DNA of 64,000 nt from Dehalococcoidia bacterium UBA7891 (GCA_002500485.1 DLRJ01000062.1:1-64000); one strand, 5' to 3'; shown: positions 53,953 to 63,480, numbered from the stretch's first letter. Program-made: numbers and translations. Notes: generated by a model from the letters alone, not told the origin.

Positions 53953-55095
53953 GTGCCAAAACCTACAAAAATCGAAAAACTGGAAACATTTCTTTGGGAT
54001 AGATGGTTGTTGTTGAAGATACATTGTGAGGACGGTACTGTTGGCATCGGCGAGGGAGGAGTGCATGGGTGGCAGCGACCCACGAAAACAATGATAGAAA
54101 CTATGGAACCCTATCTGCTAGGCCAGGACCCACACAAAATTGAACATCATTATCAGTGGCTATATCGATCTTCCCATTTCATGGGGTCGGTGGTTCAAGG
54201 AGCCTTGTCAGCCATAGACATAGCGCTATGGGACATAAAAGGAAAGAGATTAGGCGTGCCAATTTATGATCTTATGGGGGGTAAAACGAGGGATAGTGTT
54301 CGTTGCTATATGCATGTTGGATCAGGAGAGGGTGGTAGTGCGGAAGATTTGGCAAATGATGCTTTAAGTGCCGTTAAGAAAGGATATACAGCTGTAAGAT
54401 TTTCGCCTTTCTCAACTGATTATTATCTACACAAATCATATAGTGAATGGGCAGATGAAGCAGTTAATAGGGTAGGGGCGGTGCGTGAAATGGTCGGACC
54501 TGATGTTGACGTATGTGTTGAAATACATCGCCAAATGAATCCTGCGGAAAGCATTTCCTTAGGTAGGAGATTGGAGCAATTCAACCCATTTTTTTATGAA
54601 GATCCGATGCTTCCTGATAGCCCAAAGATAATGGGTGAAATAGCTGCCAAATGTAATATTCCTATTGCAACTGGAGAAAGATTCACAACAATTTTTGAGT
54701 ATCAGCAGCTTTTGGAATCCAACGCTGTTTCGTACGTTCGCCCAGATCTGTGCCTGTGTGGCGGACTCAGCGGATCGAAAAAAGTCGCTGCCATGGCCGA
54801 AGCTAACCACGTAAAAGTTATTCCCCACAATCCATTGTCTCCAGTAAGTACTGCGGCCTGTGTTCAGTTGGATGCCTGCATTCCAAATTTCGCCCTGCAA
54901 GAATACACAGGTGAAGATCAGCCGCCCAAGAGCGAACTTTTTGTGGAATCACTGGAGATGATAGACGGGTACCTGAAAGTACCTGAAGGTCCAGGTCTAG
55001 GAATTGAAATAAATGAAGAAGCCTTGTCGATGCCTGAAAATCCCAAGGTGCTGGACACTCCTATTGGCTTTGATGGTTCGGTACAAGATAGATAG
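53953..55095 (+). CDS. Enolase-superfamily dehydratase, galactonate-dehydratase-like
   Basis: The 380-residue protein has the cap segment SAIDIALWDIKGK and metal ligands at E190 (VEIHRQ), E216 (YEDPML) and E242 (TGERF), with H192 and H292 (IPHNPL). The spacing of the E-x-H motif and late His resembles D-galactonate dehydratase, where the first ligand is Asp; here it is Glu. It probably dehydrates a sugar acid. The start is GTG at 53953, with AAGGAGAG just upstream. It follows the acetolactate-synthase-family gene and its stop faces the sulfatase gene. Confidence 0.8.
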   Translation: MPKPTKIEKLETFLWDRWLLLKIHCEDGTVGIGEGGVHGWQRPTKTMIETMEPYLLGQDPHKIEHHYQWLYRSSHFMGSVVQGALSAIDIALWDIKGKRLGVPIYDLMGGKTRDSVRCYMHVGSGEGGSAEDLANDALSAVKKGYTAVRFSPFSTDYYLHKSYSEWADEAVNRVGAVREMVGPDVDVCVEIHRQMNPAESISLGRRLEQFNPFFYEDPMLPDSPKIMGEIAAKCNIPIATGERFTTIFEYQQLLESNAVSYVRPDLCLCGGLSGSKKVAAMAEANHVKVIPHNPLSPVSTAACVQLDACIPNFALQEYTGEDQPPKSELFVESLEMIDGYLKVPEGPGLGIEINEEALSMPENPKVLDTPIGFDGSVQDR

Positions 55096-55113
55096 GGTTA
55101 TTGGTACGTTATA

Positions 55114-56568
55114 TTAACTTTGATTGAAATAAACGACGTCATCAGCGAAAGGTTTGTCGCTGTCTTTTATCATGCCAATTTGACCTCTACCCATAATTGA
55201 GTTTTTCCTACCGTCTACACTAGGATCAGTATATTTGTCATACCAACTCTCGAGTTGTTCTAATAATTTTTCCTTAATCTCTTGATGAGCGTCTGATCCA
55301 AATAAATTGATTTCTTCATCGGGATCATTCTCTAAATCATATAACTCATTGTCCCCAAATTGGTACCTGTGAACGTATTTCCATTTATGTGTACGAATCA
55401 TTCTAGTTGGTCCGTATTCGTCAAGAACATAGACGGGTTTATCTGACCCGAAATCTCTTCCTTCCAGCAGATTAACAAAACTTCTCCCTGGAAGATTATG
55501 GGTATTTTTTTGCTCTAGGCCTACATAGTCCAATAGGGTAGGACTGAAATCGTATTGGCTTAATAGTTCGGTGCAGTCTACATTTTGGGGAACATGACCA
55601 GGTCTTGAAACAAGGGTCGGAATTTTAACAGCGGTATCATACATATTAGGTGGATATGTTCCGTTACCTTTTCCCCAAATGCCGTGATGTCCCATATTCA
55701 TTCCGTTATCAGCAGTGAATATGACAAGAGTGTTGTCTCTGAGATCGTTTTCTTCAAGCCAGTCTATTATTCGCCCTATATTTCTATCCATTTCTTCTAT
55801 GGCAGTGAAATATCCGCTTAAGGCAGTCTTCCTACCTTCCTGGTCGCTTCCAATAGTGGCAGCTCCCGCCTCTTTGTCTAGTTGGTGCGGGTGTATTGGA
55901 AGATCAGGTGTAGATTCCAATCGGCTTTCGTTGTAAAAGGCGTCAAATTTTTCTTGTGGATGGTTTTCACGAGTCCAAGGTGCGTGAGGGGCCGTGTAAT
56001 GTACGTTAAGAGAGAAAGGAGAATCAGAATCTATTTGTTTTTCAAGAAACGAAAGGGCATTATCAGTAATTATGTCTGTTACATATTCGGCTGGTCGATA
56101 AAGTTCGCCGTTTTCAATCATAGGTGGCTTGTAATAAGGGCCTCCACCAGAAGCATGAACGTTCCAGTACTCAAAACCAAACTGCGGTAATCGAGCGTTT
56201 CCGAGGTGCCATTTCCCGCTTAACCCGCAGTTGTAACCGTTTTCTGACAATTGTTCTATATATGAGGTTCGACCTTCCATATACGTTATTTCGGTTCCGT
56301 CTGTGTTAATAAATTTGGAGTTTCCTTTTCTTAAAAAGTCTTGAACTCCATGTTGGGAAGGAATCTCACCCGTTAATATTGAAGCGCGCGCTGGGGAACA
56401 GACAGGAGAAGCGCAGAAAAAATTTTGAAAATTTATTCCCGTCTCAGCTAGGCGATCCAGATTTGGTGTGGACAGTTCACCGTTACCTGCACACCCCATC
56501 GCCCAGGCCCCCTGGTCGTCGCTCAATATGAATAATATGTTTGGCTTATCAGTGTTCTGGCTTGCCAT
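55114..56568 (-). CDS. Type I sulfatase
   Basis: The 484-residue protein has the sulfatase signature CSPAR (C57-R61), whose Cys is expected to become formylglycine, and the calcium ligands D17 and D18 in LSDDQG. Also seen are GKWHLG, an ADNGMNMGHHG metal site and the late HKWKYVHRY region. It would remove sulfate esters from sugars or similar molecules. No signal peptide is present, so it acts in the cytoplasm unless exported by another route. The gene starts directly after the stop of the Gfo/Idh gene (TAAATG). The formylglycine-generating enzyme is not in the window. Confidence 0.9.
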   Translation of the reverse strand: MASQNTDKPNILFILSDDQGAWAMGCAGNGELSTPNLDRLAETGINFQNFFCASPVCSPARASILTGEIPSQHGVQDFLRKGNSKFINTDGTEITYMEGRTSYIEQLSENGYNCGLSGKWHLGNARLPQFGFEYWNVHASGGGPYYKPPMIENGELYRPAEYVTDIITDNALSFLEKQIDSDSPFSLNVHYTAPHAPWTRENHPQEKFDAFYNESRLESTPDLPIHPHQLDKEAGAATIGSDQEGRKTALSGYFTAIEEMDRNIGRIIDWLEENDLRDNTLVIFTADNGMNMGHHGIWGKGNGTYPPNMYDTAVKIPTLVSRPGHVPQNVDCTELLSQYDFSPTLLDYVGLEQKNTHNLPGRSFVNLLEGRDFGSDKPVYVLDEYGPTRMIRTHKWKYVHRYQFGDNELYDLENDPDEEINLFGSDAHQEIKEKLLEQLESWYDKYTDPSVDGRKNSIMGRGQIGMIKDSDKPFADDVVYFNQS

Positions 56569-57630
56569 TTAATAACTCTCTTTTATGTATACAGTGGCTT
56601 CCTTGTCAGATGACTCATACATTGCCAGGGCGACCTCCAACACTTGAGATGAAAAATCTATATCCATGTCTAATGATTCGTTTTCTGTGATCGCATCTAT
56701 GAATGCCTTTGCCGCTCCCTTAAATCCCTCAATCCAATCAGCAGGGACGCTGTATGAGATGGTCTCGTTACCTTTAACCAATATAACCGGAGGCATGTCT
56801 AGTAGTTCGCCCGTACATCTCGTGACCCAGATTGTGCCTTTCGGACCTATAATCTCGAAAAATTCGTCAGCACTGTAATATTTCCCCTTAATGGGCATTT
56901 CATTTGCAGAAGAATAATCAATGGTTATTAAACAATCTTTGTCTTTTACTTTCATAACAGCGGCACTTGGAGTATCAGCAAGAAAATCATCGGTTCTTGT
57001 TACCATGCTTGTTACTTTTTCAACGCCTCCAACCCAAGATATAGCCGTAGCATATTTGTGCCAACCATCGTCATAGAGCATTCCGCCTGGATTTTTTGAA
57101 GGATCCCTTCTCCATACGTACGCATCTTTTTCAGGCCTAATCATGGTTTCCATACCCAGTCCCCTGATAGTTCTGATTCTAACCAGAGAAGGAGTTCCAA
57201 TGGCACCATTCTCTATAAGTTCCTTCGCCTTTGTTATAGGAGGATAATAAAGAAAGTTTTCAGTCACTCTAAAGATTTTTTCATTATTTTCAACAGCTTT
57301 GCGAATCTGTTTTGCCTCATCCATAGAGGTTGCTATAGGCTTTTGACATGACACATGTTTTCCTGCATTGAGACCAGAAATAATCTGCGATGCATGAAGA
57401 TGGGTTGGCGATAAAAGTTCAACAGCATCTACGGCCTCATCGGCCAAAACACTGTCGTAGTCAGTATAAATACGAGGGTTTATTTTCCACTCTTTTGCCT
57501 TTGCAATTGCTCTATCTTCATTAACGTCACATAAGGCGACTATCTCGCAATTTGGATGTTCCAAATACCCGGGCACATTGAGTTGAGAAATTGTTCCGCA
57601 ACCGACTATAGCTAATCCGACTTTAGACAT
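56569..57630 (-). CDS. Gfo/Idh/MocA family oxidoreductase
   Basis: The 353-residue protein has an NAD(P)-binding Rossmann fold with GLAIVGCGTISQLNVPGYLEH, ALCDVNEDRA, the conserved CQKPIATSMDEA (Lys of the EKP-type motif) and a C-terminal substrate domain with GGMLYDDGWHKYATA. Members oxidise or reduce sugars and related polyols. It precedes the sulfatase gene on one transcript, which suggests use of a desulfated sugar; this is inference. ATG at 57630 is preferred over GTG at 57639 because AAAGGTG lies 6 bases before it. Confidence 0.87.
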   Translation of the reverse strand: MSKVGLAIVGCGTISQLNVPGYLEHPNCEIVALCDVNEDRAIAKAKEWKINPRIYTDYDSVLADEAVDAVELLSPTHLHASQIISGLNAGKHVSCQKPIATSMDEAKQIRKAVENNEKIFRVTENFLYYPPITKAKELIENGAIGTPSLVRIRTIRGLGMETMIRPEKDAYVWRRDPSKNPGGMLYDDGWHKYATAISWVGGVEKVTSMVTRTDDFLADTPSAAVMKVKDKDCLITIDYSSANEMPIKGKYYSADEFFEIIGPKGTIWVTRCTGELLDMPPVILVKGNETISYSVPADWIEGFKGAAKAFIDAITENESLDMDIDFSSQVLEVALAMYESSDKEATVYIKESY

Positions 57631-57726
57631 AACACCCACCTTTCATTTAGTTGGATTATTTTTTACTCTTTGTGTCATATTACTATTTATGGCAACAGCA
57701 TTTAAATTTAACTAAGGTGGCGAATT

Positions 57727-58134
57727 ATGGTTTTCATAAGCGAAGAGGCTGACGTATTTCTAAATCAAACCCAAATAGCCGTTATTAGTACCGTAGGGGC
57801 CGATTATCGTCCGCATTCGGTTCCGATATGGTATGGATGGGATGGTCATTGTGCCTCTATGTTTACGGGCACTAATACATTGAAATGGAAAAATTTATCT
57901 CATAATCCATACGCTACTTTATGTGTAGATTTCAGGGAACCTCCATACAAATCGGTGGTTATACATGGAAAAGTTGAAGAAATAAAAATACCGCTTCAGG
58001 ATTTTGTAAAAAAATTGGCTATACGATATTACGGAGAAGAGGAGGGTAGGGAATTTGCTGATCTATACCCTGATGATAAAAAAGACGTCGTGATATTTAA
58101 ACTAATACCAGACAAAATTGTTGAGGAGTTATAA
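57727..58134 (+). CDS. PPOX-class (probably F420- or FMN-dependent) oxidoreductase
   Basis: The 135-residue protein has the split-barrel fold of pyridoxamine-phosphate-oxidase-like proteins: IAVISTVGADYRPHSVPIWYGW, FTGTNTLKWKNLSHNPYATLCVD and VVIHGKVEEI. Small proteins of this pattern usually bind F420 or FMN. With cofG and cofH in the window, F420 is plausible. AAGGTGG lies 6 bases before the ATG. The decayed integrase-like frame on the other strand overlaps its stop. The exact reaction is unknown. Confidence 0.78.
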   Translation: MVFISEEADVFLNQTQIAVISTVGADYRPHSVPIWYGWDGHCASMFTGTNTLKWKNLSHNPYATLCVDFREPPYKSVVIHGKVEEIKIPLQDFVKKLAIRYYGEEEGREFADLYPDDKKDVVIFKLIPDKIVEEL

Positions 58135-58311
58135 GGGTTGCCCTAAAAGCTGCTCGGCATCTCTCCTAGAACCGCGACAAGTTTCATATATGTGCTTTTT
58201 CTTCCCTTGTAAATCTGGAGGGCCTAGGTATCTCACTTCCCAGGCGTTGTTTCATCTAAATGTGATGTGGATAGTTTCCACTGTTGGTGTTTGCCGGACC
58301 ACCCGGTACAC
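58129..58311 (-). pseudogene. Remnant of a tyrosine-integrase N-terminal (arm-binding) domain
   Basis: The minus-strand frame reads VYRVVRQTPTVETIHITFR, a TGA stop (58254-58252), then NNAWEVRYLGPPDLQGKKKH and IYETCRGSRRDAEQLLGQPL, ending at 58129. The order of WEVR, a GKKK turn and CRGSRRDAEQLL matches the arm-binding domain at the start of phage-type tyrosine recombinases, where a residue before NNAWEV would be Gly or Arg. It has a premature stop and no catalytic domain, so it is non-functional. The rest of the 58135-58455 gap holds nothing else I recognise; its GC content is above that of the neighbours (52 percent in one 60-base sample). Confidence 0.5.
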
Positions 58312-58455
58312 TCTATCTCTCTAGCGCGTCTGCAAAATGTCGAAAATGCTCTTTACTGGAGCGGTAGGATGAGCCATTACCCCTGGTTCTGTGCGGAACA
58401 GTGGTGGCCACTTATAGGGACCTTATTCCCTGACCTTTCAGCCGAGTGATCAGTG

Positions 58456-59649
58456 CTAGGTGAATACTACTTCAGAGTCGACCATTTTTTTGATTTCATC
58501 GGCAGAGTAGCCAATTTCTCTTAGGATATTTTCAGAGTGTGCCCCTGGAATTGTCCCAAGGTTTCGGACCGCCCCTGGAGTATCTGTAAGCTTTGAACCA
58601 AACCCTACTTGAGTTATGACTGCTCCATCCACGCTACCTGCCTCAATGAACATGTTTCTAGCTTTCATGTGTGGATCATCTAGAACCTCATTGAACTCAT
58701 AGACAGGTGCTGCCGCCACATCTTCGGCTTCCCTGAATATATCCCACCATTCATCTCTCTTTTTGGTTTTAAACGTGGCTTCTAACTCACGCATTATCAA
58801 TTGGTATTCATGCTCATTGTGCTGGCTGCTGGCAAATTGTTCCAAATTTAGTGTGGAGCAAAGATTTTTCCAGAAATTAGGTTCGATACAGCCAAGGCTA
58901 ATGTATTTACCATCCTGACATTCAAAAACATTGTAATAAGGGACACCACCATTTAATGTCATCTGACCAGGCTTTGGGATTAGCCCAGAATTAAAATATT
59001 CTCCTGATATGGCTGATAACAGGTAGGTGACGCCGTCTGACATTGAGGTGTCTATTTTTTGTCCTCTGCCGGTGTTTGTTCTGGAAAAAAGAGCACAAAC
59101 GATTGAATAAGCCGCATTCATACCTCCGGCTGCGAAATCTGCAATAAGGTTATATGGGATTGAAGGCGTACCATTTTTGCTGCCAATTAATCCTAAAGCC
59201 CCACCCACGGAGATATAGTTCACATCATGTCCCACTAAATCCTTGTATGGTCCAGTCTGCCCATAGCCGGATATAGAACAATAAATTATTGAAGGATTAA
59301 TCTCTTTAATGGTTTCATAATTACAACCCAGTCTGGTTACTACCTCAGGTCTGAATCCTTCAATAAAAACATCGGCTTTTTGGCAAAGTTGATGCAATAT
59401 TTTTATTCCATCTTTTTCCTTTAAATCTAATACTATGCTTCTTTTATTTCGGTTTAATGGGTTGCTTGCCGCTTTTTTGCGGGTTTCTGCGTCATTAATG
59501 ATTTTGGAAGCTATTATTCTGGATGTAGGAGGTGCTTCAACTTTTATAACGTCGGCCCCCATATCACCAAGCATCATCGAACAAAATGGTCCTGGGGCCA
59601 TTCTGCTTAAATCAACGATTTTTACTCCATCTAATGCGCCTTTCGTCAT
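58456..59649 (-). CDS. CaiB/BaiF family CoA-transferase, alpha-methylacyl-CoA-racemase-like
   Basis: The protein has 397 residues from the ATG at 59649 (398 from a TTG at 59652). GHDVNYISVGGALGLIG (about 140-156) and LIADFAAGGM (about 168-177) match alpha-methylacyl-CoA racemase, whose catalytic His and Asp would be H141 and D171. It may epimerise 2-methylacyl-CoA esters rather than transfer CoA. GKGQ-like GRGQKIDTS follows. The start overlaps the previous stop by 1 base as TGATG. A GGAG lies 11 bases before the ATG, or 8 before the TTG, so the exact start is open. Confidence 0.8.
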   Translation of the reverse strand: MTKGALDGVKIVDLSRMAPGPFCSMMLGDMGADVIKVEAPPTSRIIASKIINDAETRKKAASNPLNRNKRSIVLDLKEKDGIKILHQLCQKADVFIEGFRPEVVTRLGCNYETIKEINPSIIYCSISGYGQTGPYKDLVGHDVNYISVGGALGLIGSKNGTPSIPYNLIADFAAGGMNAAYSIVCALFSRTNTGRGQKIDTSMSDGVTYLLSAISGEYFNSGLIPKPGQMTLNGGVPYYNVFECQDGKYISLGCIEPNFWKNLCSTLNLEQFASSQHNEHEYQLIMRELEATFKTKKRDEWWDIFREAEDVAAAPVYEFNEVLDDPHMKARNMFIEAGSVDGAVITQVGFGSKLTDTPGAVRNLGTIPGAHSENILREIGYSADEIKKMVDSEVVFT

Positions 59650-60905
59650 CAAAATGATTGCTCCAATATACCTTCATTTAATAAATTCGCAGCTTCTGAG
59701 GGACCCATAGAAAGAATTTCATCAAGGATTTCCAAATTGTGTTCACCAACCATGGCCTGGGCTCGAGTTAGACTCCCTGGCGTTTTTGACAGTGTGAACT
59801 GCAGTCCGTCGTATGGCATCGGACCAACCTCTGAGTGTTCAAGCCATTGAAAAAAGTCCGTGTGCTTGAGTTGAGGATCCTCCCACATATCAGACTGACT
59901 TTGTACCATTCCACATGGGATTTCGTGGCTTTGTAGCAAATTCATAATTTGTCTAGCATCCTTCTGTAAAGTCCAGTTCGAGATTAAATTGTCTATTTGA
60001 TCTTTGTTCAATTTCCGCTCTGCCAAATTTTGATTAGATATCGCCTCTGGTAAATCCAAAACTTTTGAAAATTCAGTCCATTGGGATTCAGATTCTATGG
60101 CTATTGCAACCCATGATTCCTCTGTGTCGGTGAGACCCCTTTCCTTATCTAGACACTGAAATATCCCATGCGGCGACATCTCTTCGTCCTCGTTTCCCAT
60201 CCTACCTAGAATGAAGCCATCCTCGTTGTATTTCATGATATGTGGAGCTAGAAAGTGCATCGCCCCCTCATACTGTGAAAGGTCAATATGTTGTCCTTTT
60301 CCGTAACGATCCCGGTAATCAAGTGCTGCCACTATTGACCCAAAAGCTACAGGAGGGTTGAGGAAGTCAGAATATGCCCCATAAGGTCCAGCGGGGCCCC
60401 TATCAGGCCACCCTGTGATTTCGTAAAACCCAGCCATTGCTCCCGCCAGTTGCCCAAATCCTGCGTAATTGTTATGTGGCCCATATTGGCCCATTAGGCA
60501 GGTACTAAAATAAATCACATCTGGGGCTATTCTTTTAACAGAAAGGTAGTCAAGACCCCACGATTTCATAACGCGTGGTGTGAAACTTTCTGCTATCACG
60601 TCAGGTTGCCACTGAACTATGATATCTTTTATTAGGTCTACGGATTTCGGGATTGATAAATTGACTCCCAGATTCCTTTTGCTTGAGTTGTAATTTCCAC
60701 TAAATTGACTTCTATTTATGCCTGGTATTGCGTCCTTAAAAGGCGGTGCCCCTCTTAGTACGTCAGGTCTACTTACAGACTCTATTTTTATTACATCTGC
60801 CCCGTGGTCGGCAAAGTATTTTGTTGTGATGGGGCCGACACCAACCCATGTAAAATCTAAAACTTTTAGACCGTCAAAAAGAAGTTCTGATGTGTTGTTT
60901 TGCAC
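59649..60905 (-). CDS. CaiB/BaiF (family III) CoA-transferase
   Basis: The 418-residue protein has DGLKVLDFTWVGVGP at the start, YFADHGADVIKIES and the catalytic Asp D180 in YSDFLNPPVAFG, then GKGQHIDLSQYEG. It starts with GTG at 60905, preceded by a GAGGGGG 8 bases away, and the GTG overlaps the upstream stop by 1 base (TAGTG). It is the middle gene of three overlapping CoA-transferases. Substrates are probably related acyl- or aryl-CoA compounds, which is inferred from the neighbouring acyl-CoA dehydrogenase. Confidence 0.85.
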   Translation of the reverse strand: MQNNTSELLFDGLKVLDFTWVGVGPITTKYFADHGADVIKIESVSRPDVLRGAPPFKDAIPGINRSQFSGNYNSSKRNLGVNLSIPKSVDLIKDIIVQWQPDVIAESFTPRVMKSWGLDYLSVKRIAPDVIYFSTCLMGQYGPHNNYAGFGQLAGAMAGFYEITGWPDRGPAGPYGAYSDFLNPPVAFGSIVAALDYRDRYGKGQHIDLSQYEGAMHFLAPHIMKYNEDGFILGRMGNEDEEMSPHGIFQCLDKERGLTDTEESWVAIAIESESQWTEFSKVLDLPEAISNQNLAERKLNKDQIDNLISNWTLQKDARQIMNLLQSHEIPCGMVQSQSDMWEDPQLKHTDFFQWLEHSEVGPMPYDGLQFTLSKTPGSLTRAQAMVGEHNLEILDEILSMGPSEAANLLNEGILEQSF

Positions 60906-62182
60906 TATATAATCCCCCTCTTCCTTAACGCTTCGATTTCGGATTTGCCTATGCCAAGACTTTTGAATATTTCTTCATTATGAGATCCAACACTGGGGGA
61001 GGGAGAGTAAACTTTTAGAGGAGTTTCAGACATCTTCATATAGGGTCCTAGATGAGTTATATCCTTACCAAATTCCGGATGATAAACATCAATCCAAAAT
61101 GATCTTGCCTCTAATTGGGGGCTTTTTCTAATATCTTCAACGGTATTGCAAGGTGCCACCAAAAGCCCAGCAGATAGAGCCCTTTCAAAAATTTCCATTT
61201 TTGTTTTTATTGAAAGGAAACTCTCTATAGCTTTTTCAACTTTTTTGAACTCAGAGGCTTCTTTACCATTCGGGTCACTATCAGGTTTAAGGTTCCATTT
61301 ATCAATATTAAAACCTAGGATCTCTTTTTCGATCTCAATTTCTTCTGACATCCACCTAATAAACCCATCAAGTGTTTTGGCCTGCGCATTCATACTTACA
61401 TATCCATCAGCACATCTAAATACATGTCTTGCATCTATAGGACCTCTTTTTCTGAATGCCCCCGCCCTGGTTACATCAGTGCCGTGTAATTGAGGAAATG
61501 GCGTGGCGTTCATTAAAGTCCACATCACCGCTATTTGTTCCGATACATCTACATGTTGTCCAGTTTTACTGTTTCTACTGTGCCTTAAGGCAGCTACTGT
61601 TGCTCCAAAAGCCTGGGATCCAGCAACTAATTCGGCCTGTGGAAAGCTTATTCTTACGGGTGGACGATCCTCGTCACCACTTACAAAAGGCATTCCGCCC
61701 ATTGAACTGGTTATTAGATCCGTGGATATGAAACCAGCATATGGTCCGGTTGAGCCGAAAGGCGTCATAGAGGTATGCACTAATTGGGGATTTATTTTTG
61801 CAAGGGTTTCAAATCCTATATTTAATGAATCAAGATATCCAGGCTGAAACGATTCTAATATTGCATCACTTTTGTTCACCAACTTAAGAAATATTTGCCT
61901 TCCTTCATCGGTATCAAGTAAAAGGGAAATACCTTTTTTGTTGGAGTTATATGATGCCCAATATAGGCTTCTGGGCTTACCATCTGAATTTTTTGTAAAG
62001 GGTCCTCTGAGACGGGTTTGACTGCCACCAGGGGGCTCTATTTTGATGACTTCCGCTCCCATATCTCCCAAGAGCCGACCGCAAATATTATGGCCTCCTT
62101 CGGCCAGATCTAAAATGGTATAAGGCAGAAGCCTTTCTTGAGTTGGAGGACATAAAGATTCCATTTCGTCGGAGACCACCAT
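60905..62182 (-). CDS. CaiB/BaiF-family protein with Glu at the catalytic Asp position
   Basis: The 425-residue protein has LDLAEGGHNICGRLLGDMGAEVIKIEPP and GKTGQHVDVS-like SKTGQHVDVSEQ. By hand alignment the residue matching the catalytic Asp is E184 in FPQAELVAGSQ. The protein may therefore have altered activity or serve as a partner for the two CoA-transferases encoded next to it. It ends overlapping the next gene by 1 base. An acyl-CoA dehydrogenase gene lies 19 bases upstream. ATG at 62182 is used; an ATG six codons later is possible. Confidence 0.8.
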   Translation of the reverse strand: MVVSDEMESLCPPTQERLLPYTILDLAEGGHNICGRLLGDMGAEVIKIEPPGGSQTRLRGPFTKNSDGKPRSLYWASYNSNKKGISLLLDTDEGRQIFLKLVNKSDAILESFQPGYLDSLNIGFETLAKINPQLVHTSMTPFGSTGPYAGFISTDLITSSMGGMPFVSGDEDRPPVRISFPQAELVAGSQAFGATVAALRHSRNSKTGQHVDVSEQIAVMWTLMNATPFPQLHGTDVTRAGAFRKRGPIDARHVFRCADGYVSMNAQAKTLDGFIRWMSEEIEIEKEILGFNIDKWNLKPDSDPNGKEASEFKKVEKAIESFLSIKTKMEIFERALSAGLLVAPCNTVEDIRKSPQLEARSFWIDVYHPEFGKDITHLGPYMKMSETPLKVYSPSPSVGSHNEEIFKSLGIGKSEIEALRKRGII

Positions 62183-62201
62183 ATGTGATTTAGATATCTA
62201 A

Positions 62202-63389
62202 CTAAGCCCTCGGTAAACCTAAACCTCGATCTGCAATGATGTTTCTTTGGATTTCTGAAGTACCGGCAGCTATTGTGGATGAAAAAGAGCTCAAATACAT
62301 TTTCTGGACGGCCCCTTCCAAGGGTGATAGATCTGATTCATGTGATAACAGGCCTTTCATATCTATTATGTTCATTGCCGTATTTGCTACTCTTTGTACC
62401 AACTCAGTTCCAAATAGTTTAGACATGGAAGCCTCAGCATTTGGGACCATACCGTTGCTCTGCATCCAAGCGACCTTATATGACATAGACCTTGAAACTT
62501 CTGTTTCAATATGTCTTTCAGCAAGTCTATTTCGAACTAATTGGTTTTCAGAAAGCAGGTTGCCATTTTTATGTGCTGACTTTACATAGACTGTCAGAGA
62601 TTCAAGTATTCTTCTTGCATTGGCTGAATAGCCAACTCCCGACCTTTCGAAGTCTAAAGCCACCGCAAGGGTATACCAACCGCGATTTTCTTCTCCCACT
62701 AGGTTTTTGGAAGGTATTCTGACATCTTCAAAGAAAACCTCATTGAATTCATGAGAGCCGGCCATGTTGTATATTGGCCTTACCGTAACTCCAGGTGATT
62801 TCATATCCACCATGAATAAACTAATACCCCTGTGTTTTGGGGCTTCAGGATTAGTTCTTGCCGCTAGCCACCCAAAGTCTGCGATATGAGCGGAGCTGGT
62901 CCATATTTTTGAGCCATTGATTACGTAGTCGTCACCATCTTTTTGTGCTTGTGTTTGGAGTGAGGCTAAATCTGATCCTGACCCAGGTTCACTATAAAGA
63001 GTGCACCAATAGGCATCGCCATTTCCAATAGGAGGTAGATGTTCCTTTCTTTGTTCATGGGTACCGGCAATCATCAAGGTAGGCCCGACCCAGCTAATAG
63101 CACCTGTTCCTAGATCTGTTCCCGGAACATCCTGATAAGTCATCTCTTCTCGGTATATCAATTGCTCCATTATTGAGCGACCCTGACCCCCATATTCTTC
63201 AGGCCATGCCATGGTCAACCAACCCTTTTCTGCCAGCTTTTTGGCCATGGATTTGGTAAACGGTAAATTCTCCTTAGAAAAATGACTTTCTGGTGATAAA
63301 GAATTCCAGTCTTCAGGCAATTCTTTATCTAAAAACTCCAGTAATTCACTTCTGAAATCTTCTTCTTTTTCTGTAAATGTATACTGCAT
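62202..63389 (-). CDS. Acyl-CoA dehydrogenase
   Basis: The 395-residue flavoprotein has WLTMAWPEEYGGQG (N-terminal helical domain), LYSEPGSGSDLASLQT for FAD and substrate binding, GSKIWTSSAHIADFGWLAAR, and the C-terminal AAGTSEIQRNIIADRGLGLPR. It introduces a double bond into an acyl-CoA, passing electrons to electron-transfer flavoprotein. The order places it with bacterial FadE-type enzymes acting on branched or steroid-related acyl-CoAs, but the substrate is unknown. It is the first gene of a four-gene operon with three CoA-transferases. Confidence 0.9.
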   Translation of the reverse strand: MQYTFTEKEEDFRSELLEFLDKELPEDWNSLSPESHFSKENLPFTKSMAKKLAEKGWLTMAWPEEYGGQGRSIMEQLIYREEMTYQDVPGTDLGTGAISWVGPTLMIAGTHEQRKEHLPPIGNGDAYWCTLYSEPGSGSDLASLQTQAQKDGDDYVINGSKIWTSSAHIADFGWLAARTNPEAPKHRGISLFMVDMKSPGVTVRPIYNMAGSHEFNEVFFEDVRIPSKNLVGEENRGWYTLAVALDFERSGVGYSANARRILESLTVYVKSAHKNGNLLSENQLVRNRLAERHIETEVSRSMSYKVAWMQSNGMVPNAEASMSKLFGTELVQRVANTAMNIIDMKGLLSHESDLSPLEGAVQKMYLSSFSSTIAAGTSEIQRNIIADRGLGLPRA

Positions 63390-63480
63390 ATACCACTATT
63401 TTTGGTAAGTTCTAAATGCTCTTATTCTCGCATCCTACTACACATAGATGGTTCATAGAAACAATGCTCGTTTGACGAAA

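Noticed and set aside
5960..63389. A biosynthetic gene cluster or defence island
   Set aside because: No polyketide, peptide-synthetase, restriction, CRISPR or toxin-antitoxin signatures were seen; the genes are mostly catabolic or housekeeping.
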